A stretch of DNA of 64,000 nucleotides, from positions 2,046,001 to 2,110,000 of the forward strand of contig NZ_ADVG01000001.1 of the NCBI RefSeq assembly GCF_000178855.1. The letters run 5' to 3'. A program made the position numbers and the translations under genes. Source of the DNA: Ktedonobacter racemifer DSM 44963 (lineage in GTDB: Bacteria; Chloroflexota; Ktedonobacteria; Ktedonobacterales; Ktedonobacteraceae). Positions 39,414 to 48,258 of the stretch are shown piece after piece. The notes beneath the pieces are model-generated. The model worked only from the letters and a program-made list of their open reading frames with translations, did no database searches and had not been told where the DNA came from. The number at the start of each line of letters is the position of its first letter. The first letter of the stretch is position 1.

Positions 39414-42227
39414 TTGCTTCTGCTGACTACTGACCGCTTCACTCATCCGTACGTGTTGTAAATAGGCCTCAGTCTCGCGTTGCGATAACACCTCTAGAAA
39501 CGCCCGTACCACAATGGGATCAAATTGTGCTCCCATACACTGTACCAGTTCACTACACGCCTCATCGACTCGCTTTGGCGTATGATAAGGGCGCACAGAG
39601 GTCATCGTGTCATAGGCATCCACCACGCTGAGAATGCGTGCCATGAGAGGGATTTCCTCTCGCTCCAGCCCATCTGGATACCCGGTGCCATCCCAACGCT
39701 CATGGTGCGCACCAATAATCGACGCCACCAGAGAAAAGCTTCCCCCTGTCTGCGCCATAATGGCTCTGCCAATGACCGGGTGTTGCCTCATTTTTCTCCA
39801 TTCAGACCTGTCTAGAGGCTCCTTTTTAAAGAGAATCTCGTTAGGGACAGCAATCTTGCCCACATCATGGAGCATGGCCGCCACGCGCAGGTGCGCGATA
39901 TCCTCTTCGCGACAATGTAACCGTCTGGCGACGGCTTCAGCCAGCACAGCCAGGCGCTGCCCATGCCAATATATTGGCTCGTTATGGACTTTTAACATGG
40001 TCAGTAAAGCCTGAAGAGCCATTTCCTCCGCATCTGACTTCTGCCCTCCATCCCATTTTGCAATCTGTACCCTCTCACCCTGGTCCACGATACAGACACA
40101 ATTACGTCCACTGCTCTTGGCCCGGTACATGGCCCTATCAGCCTGGGCAATTAACTCTTGTAGCCTGGTCCCGTGCAATGGATAGACAGCTACACCTATA
40201 CTCACCGTCATCCGCAAGCAAATGGGGACAGACTCCCTCTCCTGCCGCCAGAGAAAAGGCTCCTTCATTATCTCCATGCGCAGCCGTTCAGCAACCTCGC
40301 GCATATGGGAGAGATCACGCACCCACAACAGCGCGACAAACTCCTCTCCCCCATACCTCCCTACGATTCCTCCATCCCCCACCACCCGCGCCAGGCGCGC
40401 GCCAACCTCATGCAAAAGAAAATCGCCAACCAGGTGTCCATACTGATCATTCACATGCTTGAAGTGATCAAGATCAATAAAAAAGAGCGCATAACGTTCT
40501 CTCTGCTTACTATGGTACGCAAACGCCGCATCCAGGCGAATCATCAATGCGCGATGATTAGATAAACCCGTCACGGCATCGGTAATCGCTAGCAACCGTT
40601 GCTCATGATAGAGCTGGTCGCGCTCCTGGAGAAGCTTTTGTTGAGAGAGAGCAAGACATTCATGCTCATGGTAGGAGGCTTGCAATTGTTGCCGTAACCG
40701 CCTCTCGCTCATGATTAATCTCTTCAAGTCCGCCAGGTGACGCCCTTGGTAGGGAACCTCAATGCAGAGCCAGCTGACAATCAAAAATATCAGCGACCAG
40801 AGACCAACGTAACACATCCATTTTGGCGTAGCTATCAGGTCAGGTATCCATGAGTGACTCAGGGTAGAGAGCACACCATACACCGCCAGCAGTAATCCTA
40901 CCAGGGAGACTCCTAAAAGCGACCACCTTGTATACCCTCTCTGCATAGCTCTCCCTTCATAGCTCTCCTTGTGCTGGCACCTTTGCTCCACCTTGAGCAT
41001 GGACCGTGCGACAAGAAAAAACAGTTGTGCGGTAGGAAGCAACCAGAGAATTGTGGCAATAGCTTCAGCGATGATATAGATACGTAAGCCAGGAACAGGC
41101 GCGGCAGGAACCAAAACAAAATGTGGTACAAGACCATATATAAACAACAGAAATACAAGGGTCACAAGTGCCTGAACCATGATTCCATAACGCGGTACGC
41201 CAAAACGATCCAGGGAGAGCAGCTTTTGTGGCAACAGCCCCTGCCGAGCCATGAATATAAACACTCGAGCCGCTAACAAGAGACAAACAGCCGCAATTAC
41301 AGCCTGGCTCACGATGAGCACGCTCAGGGTAACCCACCCCGCCCATTCGCCTAAACAGATCGTAAATATCAGGAGAAAACTTCCTACCTCTCCCGCAAAT
41401 CTGGGTGGCACAATCAGCAGCAATCCCAGGTTCGCCAGCGTGTATGCAATAGCCAGGCCAAGTATCCCCCACCAGATAAAGTGACAGGCACGTCGCTGCT
41501 GTATGACGCCTCCCTTTACCTCGTCCATCAACAGGAAAGGCGTCTCGATCCCTAATAACGTCCAGATAATCATGCCAAAGACCCCTTCATTGGGAAGATG
41601 TGGCACACGATTCTGCCAGGCGATATGCTCCAGCGCAGGCGTGTGGCCAGTTCCAACCCACCAGATGCCAAGTAGCCCCGCGCTAATAAACATCCCTGTA
41701 TAGAGCGCACCAACCAGCAGCAAGATATGCTTTAGATAGCGCATAGGAATACAGGCCAGGCTCGTAGCCATAACAAGGCCCACCATTCCTCCCCAAAGAA
41801 CAGCGTTTATATTGGGGATAAGGTCACCGTTGACAGCATAGAGGAAAAGGAGAGCACTTTGAAATGTAGGAAAAATAAACAAAATGCAACAAATCCAGAT
41901 GCACAGTCCAGCTAAGCGGCCCCACTGCTGATTGGCAAGTTGCGAGATCCAGGCGAAATGTCCACCAGCCAGAGAAACATTGTGCCCCAGCCAGAAAAGG
42001 ATATAGGCATAACAGAGAATAAAGACCCATCCCAGCAGCCAGAAGACGCCACCAGCAGCCAGTACCAGGCGCAGTCCATTAAAACTTGAAACCACCAGTA
42101 CTACGAGCATGAGAACAGCAAGTAAATGCCTGGCGTGGAGTTCTTTGGGGGGCCCAACCTCGTACGGTTGTCCTCCCTTGTGCCTGCTGGTCGTAATAAT
42201 ACTCTCAAGCCGATGTTTTACAGCCAT
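39393..42227 (-). CDS. Amino-acid-permease-like domain fused to GGDEF and HD-GYP domains
   Basis: A 944-residue membrane protein. The first about 480 residues hold about twelve to fourteen membrane spans with the APC transporter pattern (VLVVSSFNGLRLVLAAGGVFWLLG; GMIIWTLLGIETPFLLMDEVKGGV). A coiled segment (LMSERRLRQQLQASYHEHECLALSQQ) leads to a GGDEF domain with DAVTGLSNHRAL, FIDLDHFKHVND and an intact GGEEF (about 625), so c-di-GMP synthesis is likely. The C-terminal HD-GYP has AAMLHDVGKIAVPNEIL (about 780) and HHERWDGTGYPDGL, the phosphodiesterase signature. No RxxD inhibitory site is evident. Transport-coupled c-di-GMP control is inferred. ATG at 42227 after AGGAA. Confidence 0.9.
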   Translation of the reverse strand: MAVKHRLESIITTSRHKGGQPYEVGPPKELHARHLLAVLMLVVLVVSSFNGLRLVLAAGGVFWLLGWVFILCYAYILFWLGHNVSLAGGHFAWISQLANQQWGRLAGLCIWICCILFIFPTFQSALLFLYAVNGDLIPNINAVLWGGMVGLVMATSLACIPMRYLKHILLLVGALYTGMFISAGLLGIWWVGTGHTPALEHIAWQNRVPHLPNEGVFGMIIWTLLGIETPFLLMDEVKGGVIQQRRACHFIWWGILGLAIAYTLANLGLLLIVPPRFAGEVGSFLLIFTICLGEWAGWVTLSVLIVSQAVIAAVCLLLAARVFIFMARQGLLPQKLLSLDRFGVPRYGIMVQALVTLVFLLFIYGLVPHFVLVPAAPVPGLRIYIIAEAIATILWLLPTAQLFFLVARSMLKVEQRCQHKESYEGRAMQRGYTRWSLLGVSLVGLLLAVYGVLSTLSHSWIPDLIATPKWMCYVGLWSLIFLIVSWLCIEVPYQGRHLADLKRLIMSERRLRQQLQASYHEHECLALSQQKLLQERDQLYHEQRLLAITDAVTGLSNHRALMIRLDAAFAYHSKQRERYALFFIDLDHFKHVNDQYGHLVGDFLLHEVGARLARVVGDGGIVGRYGGEEFVALLWVRDLSHMREVAERLRMEIMKEPFLWRQERESVPICLRMTVSIGVAVYPLHGTRLQELIAQADRAMYRAKSSGRNCVCIVDQGERVQIAKWDGGQKSDAEEMALQALLTMLKVHNEPIYWHGQRLAVLAEAVARRLHCREEDIAHLRVAAMLHDVGKIAVPNEILFKKEPLDRSEWRKMRQHPVIGRAIMAQTGGSFSLVASIIGAHHERWDGTGYPDGLEREEIPLMARILSVVDAYDTMTSVRPYHTPKRVDEACSELVQCMGAQFDPIVVRAFLEVLSQRETEAYLQHVRMSEAVSSQQKQERGEST

Positions 42228-42927
42228 AAGCGGTTCCTGCCTCAAGGTTTCAGCAGGTGCTCAGGAGGATGTGCAATCTCGTGATAACACTTTCCACATC
42301 TTCCCACACCCAGAATCGAGGGTTCGCTACAAGAAGCCTGGGATCACATCTCTAGTCCTCTTCAAGAAAGACGCCTGACATTTGCTATTAGTATACAGGC
42401 AGGCATTAAACCATACACATATGCACAAATATCTGCCCCATTGCATGCATCCACCTGATCACTCCAGGCTTTCCCTCTTTCTTAACCACGAAATCATCCA
42501 CTCGCAGCACTCTTCTTGTATCCAATTTTAGCAACTTTATATATCTTTTCTTCAGCTCTTACACTTATAATATTTAAACACTGATATTCACCCATTCATG
42601 TTTTTTATAGTACATTTTAGCTGACAGCTTGACGCTTCTCCCTCTTAATACATACACTATAACCACGAGGTTTGCGCTAACTGCCTCTATTTTCTTAGTT
42701 TTGCTCGGTTTTTGTTCATTGCTCGCCCAGGGGCGCTGTTTTTATTTTTTATCTTGCTTGTTTTATCTCTTTTTCTATTCTCTTGCACAATATAGGCCAG
42801 TGGATAGGCGGATGGTACAGTCATACACAATGCATGGGGAACTCGCTATACCATCTGAGCGCAATGAGAGGCTGTCCAAGCTATTTTGTGTGTATTTGCT
42901 ATTATTTAAGCCGGGAGGCTCGAAACT
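42228..42927. other. AT-rich divergent intergenic region, 700 bp
   Basis: No convincing gene, RNA or long palindrome lies between the permease-GGDEF gene and the Thr/Pro-rich protein gene. The middle part is very AT-rich. A TTGACG word stands near 42627 with TATAAC-like sequence about 23 bp later, too far apart for a standard promoter. Nothing else is supported. Confidence 0.45.
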
Positions 42928-44334
42928 GTGAAAAAGCGTCACTATGGGAATGCCCAGTGGACATTGCGGACGATGGCTCTCTGCTTTATCCTGTTTTTCG
43001 CTGTGATTGGTGCCATTGCTTCTGTCTCTCAATCAACCGCAGGGGCGGCATATACTAGTTTCATGGATTCCACACTTACGACTACTACGGACACACCAAC
43101 CCCAACCCCTGGCGTTACCGCTACCGTTACCGCCATCACCACTGCTACTGCCGTACCCACCAAGGTTCCAACGAAGGTCCCCACTCAGCAGCCTCAGCCT
43201 CAGCCGACGCTTCCGCCACCATTACTGCCTCCGCCTCCTGTGCAGGCGACGGCGACCCCTACCGCCCAGGCAACCGCGACGGCCACAGCGATGCCTACGG
43301 CCCAGGCCACTCAGCCTGATAGCCCTACACCTACCGCTGCCGCCCAGCCAGCAACCACGAGTAATCACAATGACAAGGGCGGTGACAATGGCACCTCTAT
43401 GCTTCTCCCCATTGGGGGAGGAATCGGCTTTATGGTGATTATCGGGGCCTCGGTTGTGTCTATCCTCCTCATGAAACGCAAGCAGGATCAAAAAGCAGGT
43501 CTGGCCCAGCAGATGCCACGCAATGTTCCCTGGATTGATCCTCAGGAAGGCAATGTGGTCTTTGGACCCATGTCCAGTACACCTGCCAGCCCGGCGGTAA
43601 ATAATATTCTGCAAAATATCTTTGCTGAGCCAAATGGTGCAGCCTTCTCCAATAATGCCTCCGGAATGCAGCAGCCGGGATTTATGTCATCCATGGTTCC
43701 ACCCACTCAGCCACGGCTTTATCCCAATAATGGTCCCATGCCAGAGATGGTGCCACCCACCCAGCCACGCGTCAATCCAAACAGTGGCTTCATTCCCGCG
43801 ATGCCAACCAGAATCGATCCCGCCATTCCTACCCCTGGCGGCACAGGGAACACCAACGCGTTTGCGACGATAGCGATGTCCAATACAGAGGGCACACAAC
43901 CGCGCTTAGCGGCCATGTCGGCTGGGGCTTCCCCTTCAGGAGCCTACCCCACCGTCACGATGGATGGCGTCAATGGAACGGGACCATACCCTGTTGTCCC
44001 GCCAACTGGCCCGCAGACGGTGGCGCCTTCGCAGCCCCTGGCTTCCCTCCAACATCCAGGACAAGTTGCTGGCGCACAACAGCCTCAGATGCATACCTAT
44101 AATGTCGCTGGCAATTTCCAGCCGCTCCCAATGGATCTGCCTCCTGAGCTCAAGGCGAGCCTGGAAAACCAGCAACGGCCACCTAAGCCATCCCAGGGTC
44201 CCCTCTCCTTCTCAGGGCTTCAGGATGATCCTTTCCTGGAGGAGATGATGCAACAGGCACAGATGGGCATCTTCGTCATGCCCAACCAGGACAAGACAAA
44301 CGACAACAACGCAGGGCAAGACGCGAAGGCATAA
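42928..44334 (+). CDS. Surface protein with Thr/Pro-rich stalk and two membrane segments
   Basis: A 468-residue protein starting with GTG after a GGGAGG site. An N-terminal signal segment (MALCFILFFAVIGAIASVSQ, about 16-35) precedes a Thr/Pro/Ala stalk of about 110 residues with repeated TATPTAQATAT words. A second hydrophobic span (MLLPIGGGIGFMVIIGASVVSILLM, about 153-177) ends in MKRKQDQK, a stop-transfer pattern. The cytosolic tail is rich in Pro, Gln, Asn and Gly, with repeated VPPTQPR-type motifs. The layout suggests an outside stalk, one span and a disordered inside tail. No family recognised. Confidence 0.65.
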   Translation: MKKRHYGNAQWTLRTMALCFILFFAVIGAIASVSQSTAGAAYTSFMDSTLTTTTDTPTPTPGVTATVTAITTATAVPTKVPTKVPTQQPQPQPTLPPPLLPPPPVQATATPTAQATATATAMPTAQATQPDSPTPTAAAQPATTSNHNDKGGDNGTSMLLPIGGGIGFMVIIGASVVSILLMKRKQDQKAGLAQQMPRNVPWIDPQEGNVVFGPMSSTPASPAVNNILQNIFAEPNGAAFSNNASGMQQPGFMSSMVPPTQPRLYPNNGPMPEMVPPTQPRVNPNSGFIPAMPTRIDPAIPTPGGTGNTNAFATIAMSNTEGTQPRLAAMSAGASPSGAYPTVTMDGVNGTGPYPVVPPTGPQTVAPSQPLASLQHPGQVAGAQQPQMHTYNVAGNFQPLPMDLPPELKASLENQQRPPKPSQGPLSFSGLQDDPFLEEMMQQAQMGIFVMPNQDKTNDNNAGQDAKA

Positions 44335-44348
44335 ATCCGTCTGTTTCA

Positions 44349-44462
44349 GTACCCGTGTAGCCATTACTAACAGCCCATACACTTGGCAAAAAGGAGGTTA
44401 CACGGGTACTATGTATCTCAGGTATAAGTATTGACTGGCACGCAGCTTCTATGGAAGCTGCG
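44349..44462 (+). terminator. Two hairpins after the surface-protein gene
   Basis: First, GTACCCGTGTA (44349-44359) pairs with TACACGGGTAC (44399-44409), extendable to about 14 bp, around a 39-nt loop. Second, CGCAGCTTC (44441-44449) pairs with GAAGCTGCG (44454-44462) with loop TATG. They are 15 and 107 bp after the stop. The pair may be a terminator or part of the next gene's leader. Confidence 0.45.
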
Positions 44463-44584
44463 GTTAGCATGCATTTGATCGTCAGCAAGGCCGCTCCTAG
44501 TAACCAGATCGTATTTCCAAGTGTTTACGCATACTTCCCTCATCACTGTAGCTATTTAGCGTTGTAGTTAACGAGAGAGAGTTT

Positions 44585-45601
44585 ATGATCGTACGTATAC
44601 AAGGTTTCGCCTGGGAGGTCTATACGGGGCGTGTTATGCCAGCCTTTGCTCGCTGGCTTGTCGATGGCGATGATACCCACACCTACCACTTGTTTGAGCA
44701 AACGCGTTGCGCGCAAGAAGAACTATTTGTGCCGCAGCCCATGCGCCAGTTGCGCACCTGGACGCGCGCTAAAGCCTTTGCTCAGGGTCTTCCTCGTGGC
44801 CCACATACACATCAAGAATACGCGCTTCTCTGCGATCCAGGGCAATTTACGCCGCTAAGCGACCGCTATGTTCAGACGCATCCCCCTCAGCTCTATCAAG
44901 ACTCCGAGGCCCTCCGCACCGTCTGGGGAGCGCTGGTCCAACAATTCTGTCTCCCCTGGTACATGTCGCCAGAGTTTGAGATGACACCAGAGCTTGCTTC
45001 CCCGGTCAATACGAGCGAAGCCTTACCACCTATGGAGAGCAGTGAGCTCATCTCACTCCTACAATCCGCTGGTCTGAACGATCTCATCGACAGCCTTCAT
45101 CAAAGCACGCCGTGGAAGACACCGTCTCAGCCACCACATGAACACCTGCCAGAAGAGGTATTGCATAGGCTCCTCGCGGATGACAACGTAGATGTACCGA
45201 GCAATGGCGTCATAATTGGGCGCCTCCCAACAACACTGCACCTGCGTGGCTGGTTGGCATCTCACGCTGTGCGCGCGATGGCGCTCTTTGAGTTCCTGGC
45301 CTGTGGACGCCGCGCTATGCCCTTTGGCTACCAGGCTGGTGATCCCTATGGCAACTATATCGGCTACCTGACACCGACTGAAACGGCCCTCCTGGCCTCC
45401 AGTCTGGAGGATATCTCTATTCCTGATCCTCACGAGGCTGAGACCGACTATCATACCTTCTTGCAGGAACGGCAGTTAAGCACAAGCAAACGCACTTCGC
45501 GCCTAATCGACGAGGTTCAGCCAGCCTATGCCGGCGTCTTTGTGGATGCTATTCGTATCGCGACCCAGCAACAACTCGGGCTGATCTGTAGCATTGGCTA
45601 G
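44585..45601 (+). CDS. Hypothetical protein, 338 residues
   Basis: A soluble protein of 338 residues with no signal peptide, membrane segment or motif that I recognise. It starts MIVRIQGFAWEVYTGRVMPAFARWLVDGD and contains aromatic-rich, mixed alpha/beta sequence. Other visible parts are a central low-complexity region near 140-200 (MESSELISLLQSAGLNDLIDSLHQS) and a near-terminal helical stretch (QPAYAGVFVDAIRIATQQQLGLI). Codon use resembles its neighbours. It stands alone and its stop is only 6 bp from that of the convergent FIST gene, with no hairpin between. The ATG at 44585 has a GAGAGAG region upstream. Confidence 0.6.
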   Translation: MIVRIQGFAWEVYTGRVMPAFARWLVDGDDTHTYHLFEQTRCAQEELFVPQPMRQLRTWTRAKAFAQGLPRGPHTHQEYALLCDPGQFTPLSDRYVQTHPPQLYQDSEALRTVWGALVQQFCLPWYMSPEFEMTPELASPVNTSEALPPMESSELISLLQSAGLNDLIDSLHQSTPWKTPSQPPHEHLPEEVLHRLLADDNVDVPSNGVIIGRLPTTLHLRGWLASHAVRAMALFEFLACGRRAMPFGYQAGDPYGNYIGYLTPTETALLASSLEDISIPDPHEAETDYHTFLQERQLSTSKRTSRLIDEVQPAYAGVFVDAIRIATQQQLGLICSIG

Positions 45602-45607
45602 CCATGA

Positions 45608-46786
45608 CTACCGAGGAAAAATGCAGATGAGTGGGGCATGGCGCTGAAAAGCACCATACTGCCCATGCACACGCGCATATTGCCCGCGTGTACTACACCC
45701 CCCATATGGTGTTGAACCTAGAGCACGCTGGACAGCGTCAAGCTCCAGGCGAAAATCATTCGTGCCCTGTGGCCGATAGCCTTCGCCTTCAAAGAAAAGC
45801 GCGGCCCCTGGTTCGTAGCCATGCATATACTGGAGGGCGCTGCGCGTCATCTTTTCAGTGGCCTCAACGACTACAGAGGCTGGTGCTCTCATAAACTGTA
45901 CAAGCCCCTGGAGGGGAACCGGCTCCAGAAACGTGACCGAGCCATCGGCAAGCGTGTAAGCGCACGGCATACAGATATGCTGCCCCATACCAGTGTCAAT
46001 ACCGAGTGGAGTGTTGAGCAGAAAGCGCATAATCTCTTCATCATTAGCTGCGTTCCAGGCAAGACCTTGCGCCTCAGCCTGACGCCTATACAGGCTGAGT
46101 GGAGCTACATCATCAATACTCAACACAGTATTATCGCGTATCTTTGTAACTAGCATTGGGGCGCCGACAGGACTCCAGGCCGGAAAGGATGCGAGGCCAA
46201 TTGGCCTGGACGAAAGGATCTCCAGGGCAACCACGCCTTCCCTGAGCGCTTCCGTCTCATACAAGACCGCCATATGATGACGCGTGTTCATACCTGCATA
46301 CATACCCAGGAGCTGATGTGAGCCATGTGTGAGGCGCAAAAGGCGGGACAGTAGAGCATCAAGCTTACCCGCCTCACCGCTTCCAAAGAGAAGGAGCGTC
46401 CGCTGCATGGTAGGATGCTTATCAGCGCTTGAGAGGGAGGCAACCAGACCTTCAGCAGCCTGAGCCACATCCTCCCTCGCATTCCTGGCTATAGTGGCCT
46501 GAAACAGCATCTCGTGAGAGCGGATAGCCAGTGCACTGGCCATGTCCCCTCCCTGAACATAGCTTGTAAACGCGCCCATGGAGGTACAACCGATGAGTAT
46601 ATCAGGCCGACATGTCTGTTTCAAGGCATGGAGAAAGACCTGCTGCTCATAATGAGGAGAGAGAAAAAGGATGACCACATCTGGTCCAGCGCTTAAGCCC
46701 TCGCGTATTTGCCAGCCCAGTGCTCGTCCCGCCAGGCGACTATCCTCAATACTGGTTGAGACAATCACATACTCATTCGAAGCCAT
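45608..46786 (-). CDS. FIST-domain sensory protein, copy 2
   Basis: A 392-residue soluble protein with the FIST N and FIST C domains. The N part has DVVILFLSPHYEQQVFLHALKQTCRPDILIGCTSMGAFTSYVQGGDMASALAIRS; the C part has APMLVTKIRDNTVLSIDDVAPLSLYRR and ends LGSTPYGGCSTRGQYARVHGQYGAFQRHAPLICIFPR, the typical FIST ending. FIST proteins are thought to sense small ligands, often amino acids, in signalling systems. It lies 54 bp after a paralogue and is likely cotranscribed with it. The start codon has a poor ribosome site, so translation may depend on the upstream gene. Confidence 0.88.
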   Translation of the reverse strand: MASNEYVIVSTSIEDSRLAGRALGWQIREGLSAGPDVVILFLSPHYEQQVFLHALKQTCRPDILIGCTSMGAFTSYVQGGDMASALAIRSHEMLFQATIARNAREDVAQAAEGLVASLSSADKHPTMQRTLLLFGSGEAGKLDALLSRLLRLTHGSHQLLGMYAGMNTRHHMAVLYETEALREGVVALEILSSRPIGLASFPAWSPVGAPMLVTKIRDNTVLSIDDVAPLSLYRRQAEAQGLAWNAANDEEIMRFLLNTPLGIDTGMGQHICMPCAYTLADGSVTFLEPVPLQGLVQFMRAPASVVVEATEKMTRSALQYMHGYEPGAALFFEGEGYRPQGTNDFRLELDAVQRALGSTPYGGCSTRGQYARVHGQYGAFQRHAPLICIFPR

Positions 46787-46840
46787 AGCACCGGAAGCAT
46801 CCCTTCTCGCTCTTTTCCACAGCCACGCTTAATATGGCCT

Positions 46841-48007
46841 TTAGGCAGGCAGGATACACACCACCGCGTTACAATTATGGAAGCCGCTAAACTGTCCCTG
46901 ACCAGAGACGACCTGTCCATGGGTGTTGCATCCCACAAACCCGGGGGCCCCCACAATATGTTGCACCGCGTGTAGCTCCTCATTGAACTCGTCGCCCATG
47001 CGCAAGCGGGTCACGACACAGTCAAAAAAGAGCGTCATCCCCGGCTCACAGGCGTGCATCTGGCGCAACGCCATTTGAGCAGCCTGTGATGCAGCATCTA
47101 CAGCGGCCTCTAACACGCCACTCATGATCGAGACAATCGCCCCCTCTGGCACCTCTGTGGCACAGGTGAATGATCCATCAGCATGTACCGCCAGGGGCGC
47201 ACGTAATTTGTATAGGCCAAGCCCTGCATCTATCCCTAAAACATTATGCAAGAAAAAAGGCACAGGATTGGCAGGATCCAGCGCCTGGCCAGTGGCCTGG
47301 GCATACTCCTGGAATACGTCAAGCGCGGGTCGACCGTCCAGGCTGATAAGGCGCAAGCCATCGGCCCTGGTCACCAGCATCGGCTCGGTAACAGGATGCC
47401 AGCCATGGTGCGAGCCGATCCCGACCGGTTTTTTGGAGAGGATCTCCAGGGCAACGGCAGCGTCGTCGTAGATTTCCGTGCCAAAGAAGACCGGCGTTCG
47501 CGCAAAGCGTGCATTATCGCCAGCGCCGCCTCCAAAGATATGAAACGTTCCATCTGTTTGCTGGGAGATCGAGGCGATCAGGTCTTCGGCGCCCCCTGAG
47601 AGAATATCCGTGAGCAGTAAAGCTGTGCGATAGAGTGCACGCGGCATCTCAGGATAGCGGAATGCGGAGACAATAGTGCGCCCCGCCTGTGTATAGTCCT
47701 TGCTAAGCTCGCGCCCCAGCCCCACGGAGAAAAATAGCTCATCTGAACGTATCGCCAGCGCACAGGCCAGTCCCTCGCTCAGCACCTCACCGGTAAACTC
47801 ACCCGCTGAAGAACATCCAAGCATCTGCTCAGGCTGGCAGGTTCGCTGCAACGCAGATAATATCGCTTGTTGGTCGCTATCAGGTGAAATAAAAATGATG
47901 ACGACATCTGGAGTCCCGCCAAGCTTCTCCAGAAGAGTGGCCCCCAGGGCTGTCCCCGCCGCATCCCCCTCACGCAAGTCGCTATACGCGACGGCAAATT
48001 TAGTCAT
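46841..48007 (-). CDS. FIST-domain sensory protein, copy 1
   Basis: A 388-residue paralogue of the next gene. The N part reads DVVIIFISPDSDQQAILSALQRTCQPEQMLGCSSAGEFTGEVLSEGLACALAIRS. The C part has EPMLVTRADGLRLISLDGRPALDVFQEYAQATG and ends GAPGFVGCNTHGQVVSGQGQFSGFHNCNAVVCILPA. The ATG at 48007 is set by a perfect AGGAGG six bases upstream, although the frame stays open 19 codons more. Such proteins usually work with histidine kinases or cyclic-di-GMP enzymes; none is adjacent, but a degenerate kinase gene lies upstream on the same strand. Confidence 0.9.
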   Translation of the reverse strand: MTKFAVAYSDLREGDAAGTALGATLLEKLGGTPDVVIIFISPDSDQQAILSALQRTCQPEQMLGCSSAGEFTGEVLSEGLACALAIRSDELFFSVGLGRELSKDYTQAGRTIVSAFRYPEMPRALYRTALLLTDILSGGAEDLIASISQQTDGTFHIFGGGAGDNARFARTPVFFGTEIYDDAAVALEILSKKPVGIGSHHGWHPVTEPMLVTRADGLRLISLDGRPALDVFQEYAQATGQALDPANPVPFFLHNVLGIDAGLGLYKLRAPLAVHADGSFTCATEVPEGAIVSIMSGVLEAAVDAASQAAQMALRQMHACEPGMTLFFDCVVTRLRMGDEFNEELHAVQHIVGAPGFVGCNTHGQVVSGQGQFSGFHNCNAVVCILPA

Positions 48008-48207
48008 CGTGTCTCCTCCTGATATACTCTGCTCTTGCCTAAAGCAACTAACATCCTCCAACACAAGATATATATATCGAGATTTGCCGTCATCATAATA
48101 TCATTCAATGTTTAACAATGTCAATCTCTTTTTATTCAGTACTACTCATATTTGGATATGCAGACATCTCTTGCATGCTTGCTGCTAGCATCAGAAGCGA
48201 CAGAAAT

Positions 48208-48241
48208 GGACGCTGACTGCTTCTCGAGCAGGTCAGCGCCC
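48208..48241 (-). terminator. Hairpin after the degenerate kinase gene
   Basis: CGCTGAC (48211-48217) pairs with GTCAGCG (48232-48238), extended inward by TGCT/AGCA with one bulged base and outward by GG/CC. It lies about 18 bp beyond the gene's stop at 48259 and separates it from the FIST pair. Confidence 0.5.
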
Positions 48242-48258
48242 ATAGCCAGGACCAATAC

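Noticed and set aside
43087..43380. CRISPR-like or minisatellite array in the Thr/Pro-rich gene
   Set aside because: The repetition comes from low-complexity Thr/Pro/Ala codons (ACC, GCG, CCT) without regular unit or spacer length.
45599..45610. Missing terminator between convergent genes
   Set aside because: The 6-bp gap, like that at 60861-60866, simply leaves no space for a hairpin; transcripts probably overlap. It shows only that the palindromes are not universal.
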